Positions 36,857 to 47,695 of a stretch of 64,000 nucleotides of DNA are shown piece after piece (position 1 is the stretch's first letter; each line of letters begins with the position of its first letter). The notes below the pieces were generated by a model. It ran no database searches, was not told the origin of the DNA, and saw only the letters and a list, made by a program, of their open reading frames with translations. This stretch comes from Enterobacter cancerogenus (GTDB lineage Bacteria; Pseudomonadota; Gammaproteobacteria; Enterobacterales; Enterobacteriaceae), in the NCBI GenBank assembly GCA_000773965.1, contig JRUP01000004.1, forward strand, positions 1 through 64,000, given 5' to 3'. The translations under genes and the position numbers were made by a program.

Positions 36857-37882
36857 ATGGCAACAATTAAAGATGTAGCCAAACGCGCGGGTGTATCTAC
36901 TACCACCGTTTCGCATGTCATCAACAAAACGCGTTTTGTTGCAGAGGAAACGCGTAACGCCGTATGGGAAGCGATTAAAGAGCTGCACTATTCGCCGAGC
37001 GCCGTTGCGCGTAGTCTGAAGGTGAATCACACCAAAACGCTGGGACTGTTAGCCACTTCCAGCGAAGCGCCCTACTTTGCCGAAATTATCGAAGCGGTTG
37101 AGAACCACTGTTTTGAACGCGGCTATACCTTGATTCTGGGCAACGCACATAACGATTTGCAAAAGCAGCGCGCTTACCTGTCGATGATGGCGCAAAAGCG
37201 TGTGGATGGTCTGTTAGTCATGTGCTCCGAGTATCCTGACGATTTGCTGCAGATGCTGGAAGACAACCGCAACATTCCGATGGTCGTGATGGACTGGGGC
37301 GCCTCTCGCGGCGACTTCACCGATACCGTACAGGATAACGCCTTCCAGGGTGGTTACCTGGCTGGACGCTACCTTATCGAGCGCGGCCACCGGGATATCG
37401 GTGCGATTCCGGGTCAAATGGAGCGCAACACCGGCGGCGGGCGCCATGCGGGCTTCCTGCAGGCGATGAGCGAAGGCGGTGTGACCGTGCGGCCGGAATG
37501 GGTTGTTCAGGGCGACTTCGAGCCAGAATCGGGTTATCAGGCGATGCAGCAGATCCTTAATCAGAAACAGCGTCCGACCGCCGTGTTCTGCGGGGGCGAT
37601 ATCATGGCGATGGGCGCGATTTGTGCCGCCGATGAGATGGGACTGCGCGTGCCGCAGGACATCTCCGTGATTGGCTATGATAACGTGCGCAACGCGCGCT
37701 ACTTCACCCCTGCGCTCACCACAGTTCACCAGCCGAAAGCGGAGTTGGGCAAAAAAGCGCTGGAAATGCTGCTGGATCGCATCACCAGCAAACGCGAAGA
37801 GCCGCAAACCATTGAAGTCCAGCCAACACTGATTGAGCGGCGCTCCGTGGCGGACGGTCCATTCCGTGATTACCGCCGTTAA
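36857..37882 (+). CDS. purR: Purine repressor PurR
   Basis: PurR is a LacI-family repressor of purine and some pyrimidine genes, with hypoxanthine or guanine as co-repressor. The 341-residue protein has the helix-turn-helix and hinge ([20 protein letters not shown] to about residue 57) and a periplasmic-binding-like ligand domain. RGDFTD and [15 protein letters not shown] segments line the pocket. The frame opens at 36761; the ATG at 36857 gives the exact E. coli length. Its stop overlaps the stop of punR by 4 bases. Confidence 0.97.
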   Translation: MATIKDVAKRAGVSTTTVSHVINKTRFVAEETRNAVWEAIKELHYSPSAVARSLKVNHTKTLGLLATSSEAPYFAEIIEAVENHCFERGYTLILGNAHNDLQKQRAYLSMMAQKRVDGLLVMCSEYPDDLLQMLEDNRNIPMVVMDWGASRGDFTDTVQDNAFQGGYLAGRYLIERGHRDIGAIPGQMERNTGGGRHAGFLQAMSEGGVTVRPEWVVQGDFEPESGYQAMQQILNQKQRPTAVFCGGDIMAMGAICAADEMGLRVPQDISVIGYDNVRNARYFTPALTTVHQPKAELGKKALEMLLDRITSKREEPQTIEVQPTLIERRSVADGPFRDYRR

Positions 37883-38790
37883 AGCTGATTTTCGCTGAGC
37901 CACTCGTGGTTCAGCGTTTCAGCATCGCCAAGATAGGCGAGTAACCACTCCAGCGCGGGTGACGCACGCTGTTCTGACCAGCTGACGCAGCAGGGACTTT
38001 CCGGAAACGGCTGCGGCAGTGATAGCTCCACCAGCGCGCCATTGTCGAGTAAAGGTCGCGCGAGGTGGCCTGGCACCATGCCCACGCACAATCCCGCCTG
38101 CAAACAATCCATCCCTGTTTCCCACTCTGGCACCACTAAACGCCGCTGATTATCCAATGTCCAGGTCATGCGTCGTGGTAATGCGCGAGAGGTATCTTCC
38201 AGTACCAGCGATGGCCAGGCACGCAGTGCTTCTTCGTTGAGATCGGCACTCGCGGCCAGAGGATGATCAGGACTGACCACACAACGCCAGTTGAGGGCAC
38301 CCATATCCTGAAAAGCAAAACGTCCACCCACCGGGATCGCCTGGGTGGCACCAATCGCCACATCGACCCGCCCGTCCGCTAAGGCATCCCATACACCGTT
38401 AAATACCTCGTAGCTGATGATCAATTCCATATCCGGGAAATGACGGTAAAAATCCTTTACCAGTTGTCGGGTACGCTGGGGTTTTACAATGCAATCCACG
38501 GCAATACTGAGCTGTCCGCGCCAGCCATTCGCCAGTTGCTGGCATTGCCTGCGGGTTGCCAGCATTTTTTTGATAACAGATCGCCCTTCCCGCACAAAAT
38601 GCTCGCCTGCAGGGGTTAACACCACCTCACGGTGCTGACGCTCAAACAACGGCACGGCCAGCCAGGTTTCCAGCTGACGCACCGTATAGCTGACGGCAGA
38701 GGGCACGCGATGTAATTCCTGCGCCGCTGCGCTGAAACTGCCATTGCGCGCGACGGCGTCCACTACTTCCAGCGCATACTCAGACCACAT
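37879..38790 (-). CDS. punR: LysR-family regulator PunR (YdhB)
   Basis: The 303-residue protein has an N-terminal winged helix ([20 protein letters not shown], then [21 protein letters not shown]), nearly identical to E. coli PunR, followed by the co-inducer domain. In E. coli PunR activates the divergent purine-nucleoside importer gene punC in response to adenosine. The same divergent layout is present here. The frame opens at 38826; the start at 38790 (MWSEY) is the conserved one. Confidence 0.95.
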   Translation of the reverse strand: MWSEYALEVVDAVARNGSFSAAAQELHRVPSAVSYTVRQLETWLAVPLFERQHREVVLTPAGEHFVREGRSVIKKMLATRRQCQQLANGWRGQLSIAVDCIVKPQRTRQLVKDFYRHFPDMELIISYEVFNGVWDALADGRVDVAIGATQAIPVGGRFAFQDMGALNWRCVVSPDHPLAASADLNEEALRAWPSLVLEDTSRALPRRMTWTLDNQRRLVVPEWETGMDCLQAGLCVGMVPGHLARPLLDNGALVELSLPQPFPESPCCVSWSEQRASPALEWLLAYLGDAETLNHEWLSENQL

Positions 38791-38898
38791 ACATTTGCCT
38801 TCAAAAATTTTAACAGCACTGCGCAAATATTAGCGTTTCACAAAGAATGACGCACTCTTTTACACTCCCCGACGTTCAATCTGCCAATGAGAATTACT

Positions 38899-40101
38899 AT
38901 GTTGTCGTCAAAAGGATTTATGCCCTATCTTGCCGTGCTCAGCATGCTCGGCTTCCTCGCTACGGATATGTATCTGCCTGCTTTTGGCGATATGCAGCGT
39001 GACTTCGCCACCGCGCCGGGCACCATCAGCGCCAGCCTCAGTCTGTTTCTTGGTGGTTTTGCCTGCGCCCAGGTATTCTGGGGGCCCTTGTCAGATCGCT
39101 TTGGACGTAAACCCATTTTATTGGCAGGTTTGACGATTTTCGCCCTGGGTTGCCTGGGGATGGTATGGGTGACGGACGTCAATATGATGCTGGCGCTGCG
39201 CTTTGTGCAGGCGATTGGCGTGTGCGCCGCCGCGGTCAGCTGGCAGGCACTGGTGGTCGATCGCTACCCCAAAGCCCAGGCCAATAAAGTTTTTGCTACC
39301 ATAATGCCACTGGTTGCCCTTTCTCCTGCGCTGGCACCTTTGTTAGGTGCATGGCTGATGGGCCATTTCCACTGGCGCAGTATCTTTGTCGTGCTAACAA
39401 TCATTGCCGTGCTGCTGGTCATCGGCACGCTGCAGCTTGCTGCGCCTAAAAAAGCCAAAGCAGATAATGCTCCGCAACCCGGCTGGCTGAATCTGCTCTC
39501 CACGCGTGTCTACAGCGGCAACGTGCTGATCTACTCTGCCTGTTCTGCCAGTTTCTTTGCCTGGCTAACCGGTTCGCCGTTTATCCTGGCGTCTGCGGGT
39601 TTAACTCCCGCCGATATTGGTCTGAGCTATATTCCGCAAACCATCGCGTTTTTGATTGGTGGCTTTGGTTGCCGCGCAATGCTGAGCCGATATCAAGGAT
39701 CGCAACTGCTGCCGTGGCTGTTGGTGCTTTACAGCCTGAGCATATTAAGTCTGTTTGTCGTCGCGATGCTGCCTGCGCCTTCGTTGATTGCTCTGCTGCT
39801 GCCTTTCTGTGGCATGGCACTGGCCAATGGCGCCATTTATCCGATTGTGGTTTCCAGCGCATTAGCGCCCTTTCCGCACGCCACGGGCAAAGCTGCAGGT
39901 TTGCAAAATCTGCTGCAACTGGGTTTGTGCTTTATCGCCAGCCTGTTGGTCTCTACCGGATTACAAAAGGCGCTCTATAACACCACACTGGTGATGGTCG
40001 CCACTGTGGTGCTGGCCTGGGCTGGCTTCATCTGGCAACGCAGCTTAAACGCACAAAGTGATATTGCTCACACCTCCCGTCCCTGCGAAGATAATCACTG
40101 A
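38899..40101 (+). CDS. punC: MFS transporter PunC (YdhC), Bcr/CflA type
   Basis: The 400-residue, twelve-span transporter shows the MFS loop [14 protein letters not shown] between spans 2 and 3 and [14 protein letters not shown] in span 1. The long stretches [20 protein letters not shown] and [18 protein letters not shown] are shared with E. coli PunC, which imports purine nucleosides. The ATG at 38899 has GAG at a normal distance, whereas 38887 has none. The gene diverges from punR across 108 bases. Confidence 0.93.
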   Translation: MLSSKGFMPYLAVLSMLGFLATDMYLPAFGDMQRDFATAPGTISASLSLFLGGFACAQVFWGPLSDRFGRKPILLAGLTIFALGCLGMVWVTDVNMMLALRFVQAIGVCAAAVSWQALVVDRYPKAQANKVFATIMPLVALSPALAPLLGAWLMGHFHWRSIFVVLTIIAVLLVIGTLQLAAPKKAKADNAPQPGWLNLLSTRVYSGNVLIYSACSASFFAWLTGSPFILASAGLTPADIGLSYIPQTIAFLIGGFGCRAMLSRYQGSQLLPWLLVLYSLSILSLFVVAMLPAPSLIALLLPFCGMALANGAIYPIVVSSALAPFPHATGKAAGLQNLLQLGLCFIASLLVSTGLQKALYNTTLVMVATVVLAWAGFIWQRSLNAQSDIAHTSRPCEDNH

Positions 40102-40410
40102 TGCAACGATTATCGTTAGCAAACTAACGATAACCCGTTGAATATTGACCCACGTGAGCATATACTCAGTGGGTCAGCATTTCTGCAACAAATCAATAAC
40201 ATAATTGCATTAATTTTGAGCGACTCTGTCGCTGGGATGGCGTCTGCACGATCTTCCTCTCCTGATTGGTGCCAGACATTTCTATTCAGATTCATACCTC
40301 TGTAAAACGTCGGATATCTGGCGCATGGATTTTCCGTGAGTTCTCTCACAGGCCTTAGGAAATTGACTATTATTTCCACAGGTTCAAATCGGAAGGGTGA
40401 TGGAGAAGCT

Positions 40411-41559
40411 ATGAGTTCATCGTGTATAGAAGAAGTGAGCCTTGAAGAAAACCACTGGTTTCGCATCGTCAACGAATTACTGGAACGCGCTGATGTTGCA
40501 GTCAATGGCACACGCCCCTGGGATATTCAGGTCAAGCATCCGGATTTTTTTAAACGTGTTTTGCAGGAAGGATCGCTAGGTCTGGGTGAAAGTTATATGG
40601 ATGGCTGGTGGGATTGCGAACAATTGGATGTCTTTTTCCATCGCGTTCTGCAACAGCATCTGGATAAACAACTCCCGCGTCATTTTAAAGATACCTTGCG
40701 TATTGCGGCTGCGCGTTTAACCAATTTACAGTCTAAGAAACGCGCCTGGATTGTCGGGAAAGAACATTACGATCTCGGTAACGATCTTTTTTCACTGATG
40801 CTCGACCCCTTTATGCAGTACTCCTGCGGTTACTGGAAAGACGCTGAAACACTGGAACAGGCTCAGTATGCCAAGCTGGATATGATCTGCCGTAAATTGC
40901 AGCTTGAGCCCGGCATGACGTTGCTGGATATCGGCTGCGGCTGGGGCGGACTGGCTGAATTTGCCGCGCGCAATTATGGCGTCAAAGTGCATGGCGTCAC
41001 CATCTCGGCTGAGCAGCAGAAGTTAGCCCAGCAGCGCTGTGAAGGGCTGGACGTGACTATTTTGCTGCAGGATTACCGTGATTTGAATTTGCAGTTCGAT
41101 CGCATTGTATCCGTCGGCATGTTCGAACACGTGGGGCCGAAAAACTATGCCACTTATTTTGACGTTGCCGATCGCAATCTCAAACCAGACGGCATATTTT
41201 TACTGCATACCATTGGTGCCATCACCACCGATATGAATGTGGATCCCTGGATTGATAAATATATCTTCCCCAACGGGTGTTTACCGTCTGTGCGTCAAAT
41301 TGCTGATGCCAGCGAGAAGCATTTCATTATGGAAGACTGGCATAATTTTGGTGCGGATTATGACACCACCCTGATGGCATGGCATGAACGATTCCAGAAG
41401 ACCTGGCCGCAACTGGAAGAAAAATACGGCGATCGCTTCAAGCGGATGTTTAGTTATTATCTCAATGCTTGCGCCGGCGCTTTCCGCGCGCGTGACATTC
41501 AATTGTGGCAGGTGGTATTCAGTCGCGGTAAAGAAGGTGGTTTACGCGTTGCACGGTAA
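40411..41559 (+). CDS. cfa: Cyclopropane-fatty-acyl-phospholipid synthase
   Basis: Cfa methylates unsaturated acyl chains of membrane phospholipids with S-adenosylmethionine, mainly at stationary phase and in acid stress. The 382-residue protein has an N-terminal lipid-binding region and a methyltransferase domain with SAM motif LLDIGCGWGGLAEFAARNYG (near residue 170). VGMFEHVGPKNY and FNLYACAGAFRA-type segments (here YYLNACAGAFRARDIQLWQV) line the active site. A longer frame opens at 40336; the ATG at 40411 gives MSSSCIEEVS as in E. coli. The leader is over 250 bases, compatible with sRNA control. Confidence 0.97.
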   Translation: MSSSCIEEVSLEENHWFRIVNELLERADVAVNGTRPWDIQVKHPDFFKRVLQEGSLGLGESYMDGWWDCEQLDVFFHRVLQQHLDKQLPRHFKDTLRIAAARLTNLQSKKRAWIVGKEHYDLGNDLFSLMLDPFMQYSCGYWKDAETLEQAQYAKLDMICRKLQLEPGMTLLDIGCGWGGLAEFAARNYGVKVHGVTISAEQQKLAQQRCEGLDVTILLQDYRDLNLQFDRIVSVGMFEHVGPKNYATYFDVADRNLKPDGIFLLHTIGAITTDMNVDPWIDKYIFPNGCLPSVRQIADASEKHFIMEDWHNFGADYDTTLMAWHERFQKTWPQLEEKYGDRFKRMFSYYLNACAGAFRARDIQLWQVVFSRGKEGGLRVAR

Positions 41560-41576
41560 TCAAGGATAAGAATTTA

Positions 41577-41598
41577 AAAGGCGCCGCGGCGCCTTTTT
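41577..41598. terminator. Bidirectional terminator between cfa and ribC
   Basis: AAAAGGCGCCG and CGGCGCCTTTT form a compact palindrome with A and T runs on the two sides, ending cfa and the convergent riboflavin synthase gene. Confidence 0.92.
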
Positions 41599-41606
41599 TT
41601 ATTGGA

Positions 41607-42257
41607 TTACTCAGCGTCTGCGGCTTGCGCCAGCGCGATAGCCGCGGCTTCACGTTGGGCCAAAACGCGTTCCACCGTCTCGACAATCGCCTGAGTATGG
41701 GGATCGATCTCAATGTTCACTTTGTGCCCCAGTTTTTTTGCACCCAGCGTGGTGCGCTCCAGGGTTTCCGGAATCAGGTGCACACAGAATTTGCTTTTAG
41801 TGACGTCACCCACGGTCAGGCTGATGCCATCGATACCGACGAAACCTTTATGCAGGATATATTTGATCTGAGAAGCATCCTGTAATTTAAACCACACTTC
41901 ACGGTTATTTTCAGACTGGATGATTTTGCAGATTTCTGCCGTGGTCATAATATGGCCAGACATTAAATGTCCGCCAATTTCGTCACTGAACTTCGCCGCG
42001 CGCTCAATATTCACCACATCGCCCACCGCTAATTCACCCAGGTTGGTAATGCGCAGGGTTTCTTTGATAAGGTCAAAGCTCACGCGATCGCCCTCAATCG
42101 CCGTCACCGTCAGGCAGCAGCCGTTGTGCGCCACCGAGGCGCCCAACGCTAATCCCGGTAAAAGTTCTTCCGGCAGACGTACGATATGGGTACGAAACAA
42201 CTCTTTTTCTTCTACGGCGATAATTTCGGCCGTGCCCTGCACAATTCCAGTAAACAT
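41607..42257 (-). CDS. ribC: Riboflavin synthase alpha chain
   Basis: The enzyme dismutates two 6,7-dimethyl-8-ribityllumazine molecules to riboflavin. The 216-residue protein has two lumazine-binding barrels: MFTGIVQG with [12 protein letters not shown] in the first, and [15 protein letters not shown] with [14 protein letters not shown] in the second. The C-terminal helix mediates trimer contacts. Also called ribE in other nomenclatures. It diverges from mdtK, as in E. coli. Confidence 0.97.
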   Translation of the reverse strand: MFTGIVQGTAEIIAVEEKELFRTHIVRLPEELLPGLALGASVAHNGCCLTVTAIEGDRVSFDLIKETLRITNLGELAVGDVVNIERAAKFSDEIGGHLMSGHIMTTAEICKIIQSENNREVWFKLQDASQIKYILHKGFVGIDGISLTVGDVTKSKFCVHLIPETLERTTLGAKKLGHKVNIEIDPHTQAIVETVERVLAQREAAAIALAQAADAE

Positions 42258-42455
42258 ACTCTCAGCCTCTGCGAAGTTTGTGTCAGTTTATCACAGCTTG
42301 AGCAGCGCGGTTTAATTTGCCGGAGTTCAAACTTTACACAATTAACTTAACAAAATGCGATCAAAGTTTGGTGGAACGCAGCGCTACCGCTACACTAGCC
42401 GCGCATTCTTTGGGGATATCTCCCCTCTTCTCTTCTTAATTTAAGCAGGTGTTAC

Positions 42456-43829
42456 GTGCAGAAGTATTTAACAGAAGCGCGTCAATTGCTGGCCCTCGCG
42501 ATCCCGGTCATCCTTGCTCAGGTGGCTCAGACGGCGATGGGTTTTGTGGATACCATTATGGCCGGTGCGGTGAGCGCCACGGATATGGCCGCCGTTGCTG
42601 TCGGCACCTCTATCTGGCTTCCCGCCATTCTGTTTGGTCATGGTCTTCTGCTGGCGTTGACGCCCACCGTTGCGCAATTCAACGGTTCAGGACGCCGCGA
42701 ACGCATCGCGGAACAAGTGCGTCAGGGTTACTGGCTGGCACTGGCCGTCGCATTGCTGATCATGGTGGTGTTGTGGAATGCCGGCTATTTGATTCATGCC
42801 ATGCACGATATCGATCCGCAACTGGCGGCTAAAGCCGAAGGCTATCTCCATGCATTACTGTGGGGTGCACCCGGATACCTGTTCTTCCAGGTGGCGCGTA
42901 ATCAGTGCGATGGTTTATCAAAAACCAAGCCAGCCATGCTGCTGGGCTTTTTAGGTTTGCTGGTTAACATTCCACTGAACTACATCTTCATTTATGGTCA
43001 TTTCGGTATGCCCGCACTCGGGGGCGTAGGCTGTGGTGTCGCCACCGCCTCGGTGTACTGGGTGATGTTTATGGTGATGCGTTTCTGGCTGAAACGCATG
43101 GCGAGCATGCGCGATATTCGCATGAACAGCCGCTGGTCACCGCCCTCACGCGTCATCCTGTCTCGGCTGTTTACCCTCGGGTTACCGGTGGCGCTGGCAC
43201 TGTTCTTTGAGGTCACCTTGTTTGCGGTGGTGGCACTGCTGGTATCGCCATTGGGGATCGTCAAAGTCGCGGGTCATCAGATTGCGCTCAATTTCAGTTC
43301 GCTGATGTTCGTTCTGCCACTGTCACTCGGTGTCGCGACCACCATCCGCGTCGGCTATCGTCTTGGGCAGGGCTCAACGGAACAGGCGCGCGTGGCAGCA
43401 TGGACGGGACAAGGTGTCGGTATCAGCATGGCCGCTATCACAGCGATCTTCACCATCACCTTCCGCGAACATATCGCCGCACTGTATACCGCCAATCCAG
43501 AAGTGATTACGCTGGCCGCCCAGCTGATGCTGCTCGCTGCCATCTATCAGTTCTCAGATTCCATTCAGGTCATTGGTAGCGGGATTCTTCGCGGCTACAA
43601 AGATACGCGCTCCATCTTCTTTATCACCCTGATTGCCTATTGGGTACTGGGTTTACCGGTGGGTTATATTCTGGCGCTGACCGACTGGGTGGTACCGCAA
43701 CTCGGTCCGGCGGGATTCTGGTGCGGATTTATTGTCGGCCTGACGTCTGCTGCCGTGATGATGATTTGGCGCATTCGTCGATTACAACGTTTGCCGTCTC
43801 AGGTGATTCTGGCGCGCGCGGCCCGCTAA
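42456..43829 (+). CDS. mdtK: MATE-family multidrug efflux pump MdtK
   Basis: This 457-residue, twelve-span exporter is driven by sodium or proton gradients and acts on cationic dyes, fluoroquinolones and dipeptides in E. coli (MdtK/NorM). The two MATE halves are clear: [22 protein letters not shown] at the N-terminus and [22 protein letters not shown] near residue 245. The start is GTG at 42456 after GCAGGTGTT; no better ATG occurs nearby. Confidence 0.96.
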   Translation: MQKYLTEARQLLALAIPVILAQVAQTAMGFVDTIMAGAVSATDMAAVAVGTSIWLPAILFGHGLLLALTPTVAQFNGSGRRERIAEQVRQGYWLALAVALLIMVVLWNAGYLIHAMHDIDPQLAAKAEGYLHALLWGAPGYLFFQVARNQCDGLSKTKPAMLLGFLGLLVNIPLNYIFIYGHFGMPALGGVGCGVATASVYWVMFMVMRFWLKRMASMRDIRMNSRWSPPSRVILSRLFTLGLPVALALFFEVTLFAVVALLVSPLGIVKVAGHQIALNFSSLMFVLPLSLGVATTIRVGYRLGQGSTEQARVAAWTGQGVGISMAAITAIFTITFREHIAALYTANPEVITLAAQLMLLAAIYQFSDSIQVIGSGILRGYKDTRSIFFITLIAYWVLGLPVGYILALTDWVVPQLGPAGFWCGFIVGLTSAAVMMIWRIRRLQRLPSQVILARAAR

Positions 43830-43924
43830 GTCGCTGAACAGGCCGTTATTTGCCCCTGCAATGCCTAAAAAAACAGCGGGTCGCACAGATGCTGGTCAGT
43901 CGTCATGGAAAATCATTTTTTCCC

Positions 43925-43953
43925 TTGCCAGCATCGCGGCCTGCCGTTAATAT
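43925..43953 (+). promoter_or_regulatory. Sigma-70 promoter of the tRNA-Val operon
   Basis: TTGCCA at 43925-43930 and TAATAT at 43948-43953 are separated by exactly 17 bases, followed by a GC-rich discriminator (CGTCCCCGC) typical of stringently controlled stable-RNA promoters. The first tRNA begins 31 bases after the -10. Confidence 0.82.
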
Positions 43954-43983
43954 TCGTCCCCGCTGTCGCCCTGACAGCATGTT

Positions 43984-44060
43984 GCGCTCTTAGCTCAGTT
44001 GGTTAGAGCACCACCTTGACATGGTGGGGGTCGATGGTTCGAGTCCATTAGAGCGCACCA
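43984..44060 (+). tRNA. tRNA-Val (anticodon GAC), copy 1
   Basis: A full 77-base cloverleaf with encoded CCA. The acceptor GCGCTCT pairs with AGAGCGC, the anticodon loop TTGACAT gives GAC, and the T loop is TTCGAGT. It reads GUC and GUU codons. Identical to copy 3; corresponds to the E. coli valV/valW locus between mdtK and pykF. Confidence 0.98.
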
Positions 44061-44063
44061 AGT

Positions 44064-44140
44064 GCGTCCGTAGCTCAGTTGGTTAGAGCACCACCTTGAC
44101 ATGGTGGGGGTCGGTGGTTCGAGTCCACTCGGACGCACCA
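44064..44140 (+). tRNA. tRNA-Val (anticodon GAC), copy 2
   Basis: A 77-base tRNA with the same D arm and anticodon arm as its neighbours, but with acceptor GCGTCCG/CGGACGC and an altered T stem. All changes are compensatory, keeping base pairing. CCA is encoded. Only 3 bases separate it from copy 1. Confidence 0.98.
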
Positions 44141-44152
44141 AATTTCTAAAAT

Positions 44153-44229
44153 GCGCTCTTAGCTCAGTTGGTTAGAGCACCACCTTGACATGGTGGGGGT
44201 CGATGGTTCGAGTCCATTAGAGCGCACCA
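44153..44229 (+). tRNA. tRNA-Val (anticodon GAC), copy 3
   Basis: This 77-base tRNA is identical to copy 1, with encoded CCA. A T-rich stretch follows at once (44232 onward) and probably ends the operon transcript. Confidence 0.98.
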
Positions 44230-44301
44230 CTTTTTGTTTTATCTCCCTTTGCGCAACACCCCTTTCCTTGATCTGCATCGTTTTCTCTCTCAGCTTTTAT
44301 A

Positions 44302-44330
44302 TTGGTTTTCGCATACTTAGCGTCTATACT
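44302..44330 (+). promoter_or_regulatory. Sigma-70 promoter of pykF
   Basis: TTGGTT at 44302-44307 and TATACT at 44325-44330 are 17 bases apart. The predicted start near 44337 gives a leader of about 235 bases. The Cra site lies just after the start point. Confidence 0.8.
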
Positions 44331-44347
44331 ATGCCGCGTTGTCCACC

Positions 44348-44361
44348 TGAAAGGTTTCAGC
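44348..44361. promoter_or_regulatory. Cra (FruR) operator of pykF
   Basis: Read on the minus strand, GCTGAAACCTTTCA fits every position of the Cra consensus RSTGAAWCSNTHHW. It lies at about +11 to +24 of the predicted transcript, the position expected for repression. This agrees with pykF being Cra-repressed in E. coli when fructose phosphates are low. Confidence 0.88.
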
Positions 44362-44573
44362 GCTAACGTGCCTATGCCAACAACTCAAATGATTTGCGCA
44401 ACACTGCTCTGCCAGTTCCCTCGCGTACTGCATAACTTCTCTGCACGCTTAGCCTCTGTCACCTATTCTTACTCCTGTACGATCCAAACCAACACCATAC
44501 ACATTTTCACTTCGCTGCCAAACGCCGCGAATCCCGACCTCTATCATCCATCACAACTTACAGAAAACCTGAC

Positions 44574-45986
44574 ATGAAAAAGACCAAGATTGTTTGTACT
44601 ATCGGTCCGAAAACCGAATCTGAAGAGATGCTGACTCAACTGCTGGAAGCGGGCATGAACGTCATGCGCCTGAACTTCTCACACGGGGATTATGCCGAAC
44701 ATGGTCAGCGCATCACCAACATGCGTGCCGTCATGGAAAAAACCGGTCGTCAGGCCGCGATTCTGCTGGACACCAAAGGTCCTGAAATTCGTACCATGAA
44801 ACTGGAAGGCGGCAACGATGTTTCATTGAAAGCCGGCCAGACTTTCACTTTCACCACCGATCAGTCAGTGATTGGTAACAGCGAACGTGTTGCTGTGACC
44901 TATGCAGGCTTCACCGAGGACCTGAAAATCGGCAACACCGTGTTGGTCGATGATGGCCTGATTGGTATGCAGGTTACTGAAGTGACAGAAAACACGGTCG
45001 TCTGTAATGTGCTGAACAACGGTGACCTCGGTGAAAACAAAGGCGTTAACCTGCCAGGTGTTTCTATCCAGTTGCCAGCGCTGGCTGAAAAAGACAAACG
45101 TGACCTGATCTTCGGTTGCGAGCAAGGCGTTGATTTCGTCGCGGCTTCCTTTATCCGTAAACGTTCGGATGTACTGGAGATTCGCGAGCACCTGAAAGCC
45201 CACGGCGGCGAGCACATCCAGATCATCTCTAAAATCGAAAACCAGGAAGGCCTGAACAACTTCGACGAGATTCTGGAAGCCTCTGACGGCATCATGGTTG
45301 CACGTGGTGACCTGGGTGTTGAGATCCCGGTTGAAGAAGTGATCTTCGCGCAGAAGATGATGATCAAGAAATGTAATAAAGCACGCAAAGTGGTCATCAC
45401 CGCGACGCAGATGCTGGATTCGATGATCAAGAACCCACGCCCTACCCGCGCGGAAGCAGGCGACGTGGCGAACGCCATCCTTGATGGTACTGATGCGGTT
45501 ATGCTGTCGGGTGAAAGTGCTAAGGGTCGTTACCCGCTGGAATCTGTGACCATCATGGCAACCATCTGTGAGCGTACCGACCGCGTAATGAAATCTCGCA
45601 TTGGCGAGCTGCAGGATTCACGCAAACTGCGCATCACCGAAGCGGTTTGCCGTGGCGCAGTGGAAACAGCAGAAAAGCTGGAAGCCCCAGTGATTGTGGT
45701 GGCGACCGAAGGCGGTAAGTCTGCTAAAGCGATTCGTAAATACTTCCCGGATGCCACCATTCTGGCGCTGACCACCAATGCGACCACCGCACGTCAGCTG
45801 ATTCTGAGCAAAGGTGTGGAGACGCGTCTGGTGACTGAAATTGCCTCAACGGATGATTTCTACCGTATTGGCAAGGAAATGGCGCTGGAAAGTGGCTATG
45901 CACAGAAAGGCGACGTTGTGGTGATGGTATCAGGTGCACTGGTTCCAAGTGGCACGACCAACACCGCTTCAGTCCACGTACTCTGA
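44574..45986 (+). CDS. pykF: Pyruvate kinase I, fructose-1,6-bisphosphate activated
   Basis: PykF makes ATP and pyruvate from phosphoenolpyruvate, the last step of glycolysis. The 470-residue protein shows the N-terminal [13 protein letters not shown], the active-site segments [32 protein letters not shown] and [11 protein letters not shown], then [18 protein letters not shown]. The C-terminal regulatory domain binds the activator ([12 protein letters not shown]). The start is set by the E. coli-identical [12 protein letters not shown]. It is controlled by Cra and opposes ppsA further right. Confidence 0.98.
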   Translation: MKKTKIVCTIGPKTESEEMLTQLLEAGMNVMRLNFSHGDYAEHGQRITNMRAVMEKTGRQAAILLDTKGPEIRTMKLEGGNDVSLKAGQTFTFTTDQSVIGNSERVAVTYAGFTEDLKIGNTVLVDDGLIGMQVTEVTENTVVCNVLNNGDLGENKGVNLPGVSIQLPALAEKDKRDLIFGCEQGVDFVAASFIRKRSDVLEIREHLKAHGGEHIQIISKIENQEGLNNFDEILEASDGIMVARGDLGVEIPVEEVIFAQKMMIKKCNKARKVVITATQMLDSMIKNPRPTRAEAGDVANAILDGTDAVMLSGESAKGRYPLESVTIMATICERTDRVMKSRIGELQDSRKLRITEAVCRGAVETAEKLEAPVIVVATEGGKSAKAIRKYFPDATILALTTNATTARQLILSKGVETRLVTEIASTDDFYRIGKEMALESGYAQKGDVVVMVSGALVPSGTTNTASVHVL

Positions 45987-46010
45987 TTTTTGCCTGAAGT
46001 TTTATTTAAA

Positions 46011-46036
46011 AGCGCCTTTTCGGGGCGCTTTTTTTA
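46011..46036 (+). terminator. Rho-independent terminator of pykF
   Basis: AGCGCC and GGCGCT form the stem with a short loop, followed by a run of T. Confidence 0.88.
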
Positions 46037-46217
46037 TTCTTGCGCTAATACAAAATCCAGATTTTTCCAATCGATAATAACTATTCAATATCCCGCACAA
46101 TTAAGGTTAGTCCGATTAAATCTCTCTGTTTTAGCTAAATATTTTCATCATCTTCTGCGAAACGCTGCTTCTTTGAGCGAACGATCAAATTTAAGCATGT
46201 TCTCATCAAAAATTTAT

Positions 46218-46246
46218 TCTCAACTCAAAAAGCTTTGTGTAATACT
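46218..46246 (+). promoter_or_regulatory. lpp promoter
   Basis: The stretch from TTCTCAAC to AATACT (-10 at 46241-46246) and the following leader (GTAACGCTACATGGAGATTA and onward to the ATG) are almost base-identical to the E. coli lpp promoter and 5' leader, one of the strongest known constitutive promoters. Confidence 0.9.
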
Positions 46247-46279
46247 TGTAACGCTACATGGAGATTAACTCAATTCTAG

Positions 46280-46528
<249 letters not shown>

Positions 46529-46543
46529 GAGTTCTGGTTTGAA

Positions 46544-46573
46544 AAATGGTGCCCATGTGGCACCATTTTTTTT
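46544..46573 (+). terminator. Rho-independent terminator of lpp
   Basis: AAATGGTGCC, a 5-base loop and GGCACCATTT form a 10-bp stem followed by a long T run. Confidence 0.93.
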
Positions 46574-46597
46574 GTCCTGATTTTGCCCCTTCCTGAA

Positions 46598-47635
46598 TCA
46601 GGGTTTTGCGCCACTCTCACCCATCGCCTGACTGATGGTCGCTTGTCCTGCTCCTGCGCCACTCTGCTGTGTTTGCAGCACATCCGGCAACACCGTGTCC
46701 TGCGTGACGGGTTCGCCGCTGCTCACCAGTACAGGCATCCCTGAACGACGCGCCATCGCCTCTTTGATCAGTGCGGTATCACTCTTCTGACTATTGATAA
46801 ATGCCTTAGATTTCGCAGTCAACGCAATTGGCATGGTTTGCGGATCGTCCTTCTCATTGCGCGACAACGGCTGATGCACCTCAACGTAACGCTTGCCATC
46901 CGGTTCCACCGCATACTTGATCGGCTCGTTAACGATCTGCACTCTCGTTCCCTTTGGCACGCTGTTGAACAGCGCTTCGATATCATCCGGACGCAAACGA
47001 ATACAGCCTGAGCTCACGCGCATCCCAATACCGAAATCGGCGTTGGTGCCGTGAATCAAATACTGGCCGGTACCGCGCGCCAGACGCATCGCAAACAAGC
47101 CCATCGGGTTGTCTGGCCCGGCCGGAACGACACCCGGTAAGGTGATGCCCTCTTTCGCGTAGCGTTTGCGGATATTGACGGTAGGCGTCCAGGTGGGATT
47201 GGGGATTTTCTGGCTGATGCTGGTGACCATACTGGGTGTCGCGGCGCCCAACTGGCCAATACCGATCGGATACACCACCACGCGGTTCTCCCCTTTCGGA
47301 TAGTAATACAGACGAAGTTCAGCAAGGTTGATGACGATACCTTCACGTGGCGCGTCAGGCAGCAGCATCTGCAATGGCACGGTCAGTTGCGTCCCCGCCT
47401 TAGGCAACCAGGGATCGACGCCCGGATTGGCCTCCAGCATGCCGAGCATACCAATCTTATAATGCGATGCGATGCTCTCTAAGGGTCGTTTGTCGTCAGG
47501 GACAGTCGTCAGGGTATTCTCGCCAATTAAACGGCTGTTATCGGCTGGCAAGGGATATTCCGTTGCAAATGCAGGTGCAGAAAGCCCGAAGCAGGACAAC
47601 AGCAATGCACCGGCTAAACGTAACGCTGGTTTCAT
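46598..47635 (-). CDS. ldtE: L,D-transpeptidase LdtE
   Basis: LdtE makes 3-3 (mDAP-mDAP) crosslinks in peptidoglycan in E. coli. The 345-residue precursor has a signal peptide (residues 1-24), a LysM-like segment (IASHYKIGMLGMLEANPGVDPWLPKAG) and a YkuD domain with the catalytic motif HGTNADFGIGMRVSSGCIRL; the Cys near residue 209 is the nucleophile. The C-terminus is Gln/Ser/Ala-rich. It is encoded next to and convergent with lpp, as in E. coli, where the gene is called ynhG/ldtE. Confidence 0.95.
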   Translation of the reverse strand: MKPALRLAGALLLSCFGLSAPAFATEYPLPADNSRLIGENTLTTVPDDKRPLESIASHYKIGMLGMLEANPGVDPWLPKAGTQLTVPLQMLLPDAPREGIVINLAELRLYYYPKGENRVVVYPIGIGQLGAATPSMVTSISQKIPNPTWTPTVNIRKRYAKEGITLPGVVPAGPDNPMGLFAMRLARGTGQYLIHGTNADFGIGMRVSSGCIRLRPDDIEALFNSVPKGTRVQIVNEPIKYAVEPDGKRYVEVHQPLSRNEKDDPQTMPIALTAKSKAFINSQKSDTALIKEAMARRSGMPVLVSSGEPVTQDTVLPDVLQTQQSGAGAGQATISQAMGESGAKP

Positions 47636-47660
47636 GCAATTTCTCTTTGTCGGATTGAAC

Positions 47661-47683
47661 AGACCCCGGTCATGCCGGGGTCT
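47661..47683 (-). terminator. Hairpin after sufE
   Basis: AGACCCCGG, a 5-base loop and CCGGGGTCT form a strong 9-bp stem between the sufE stop and the ldtE start. No long T run follows on the minus strand, so it may attenuate or protect a 3' end more than terminate. Confidence 0.6.
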
Positions 47684-47695
47684 GGAGAGTGTAAC

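Noticed and set aside
44302..44573. A 91-residue ORF before pykF
   Set aside because: It begins inside the pykF promoter -35 and covers the Cra site and leader; no ribosome binding site.
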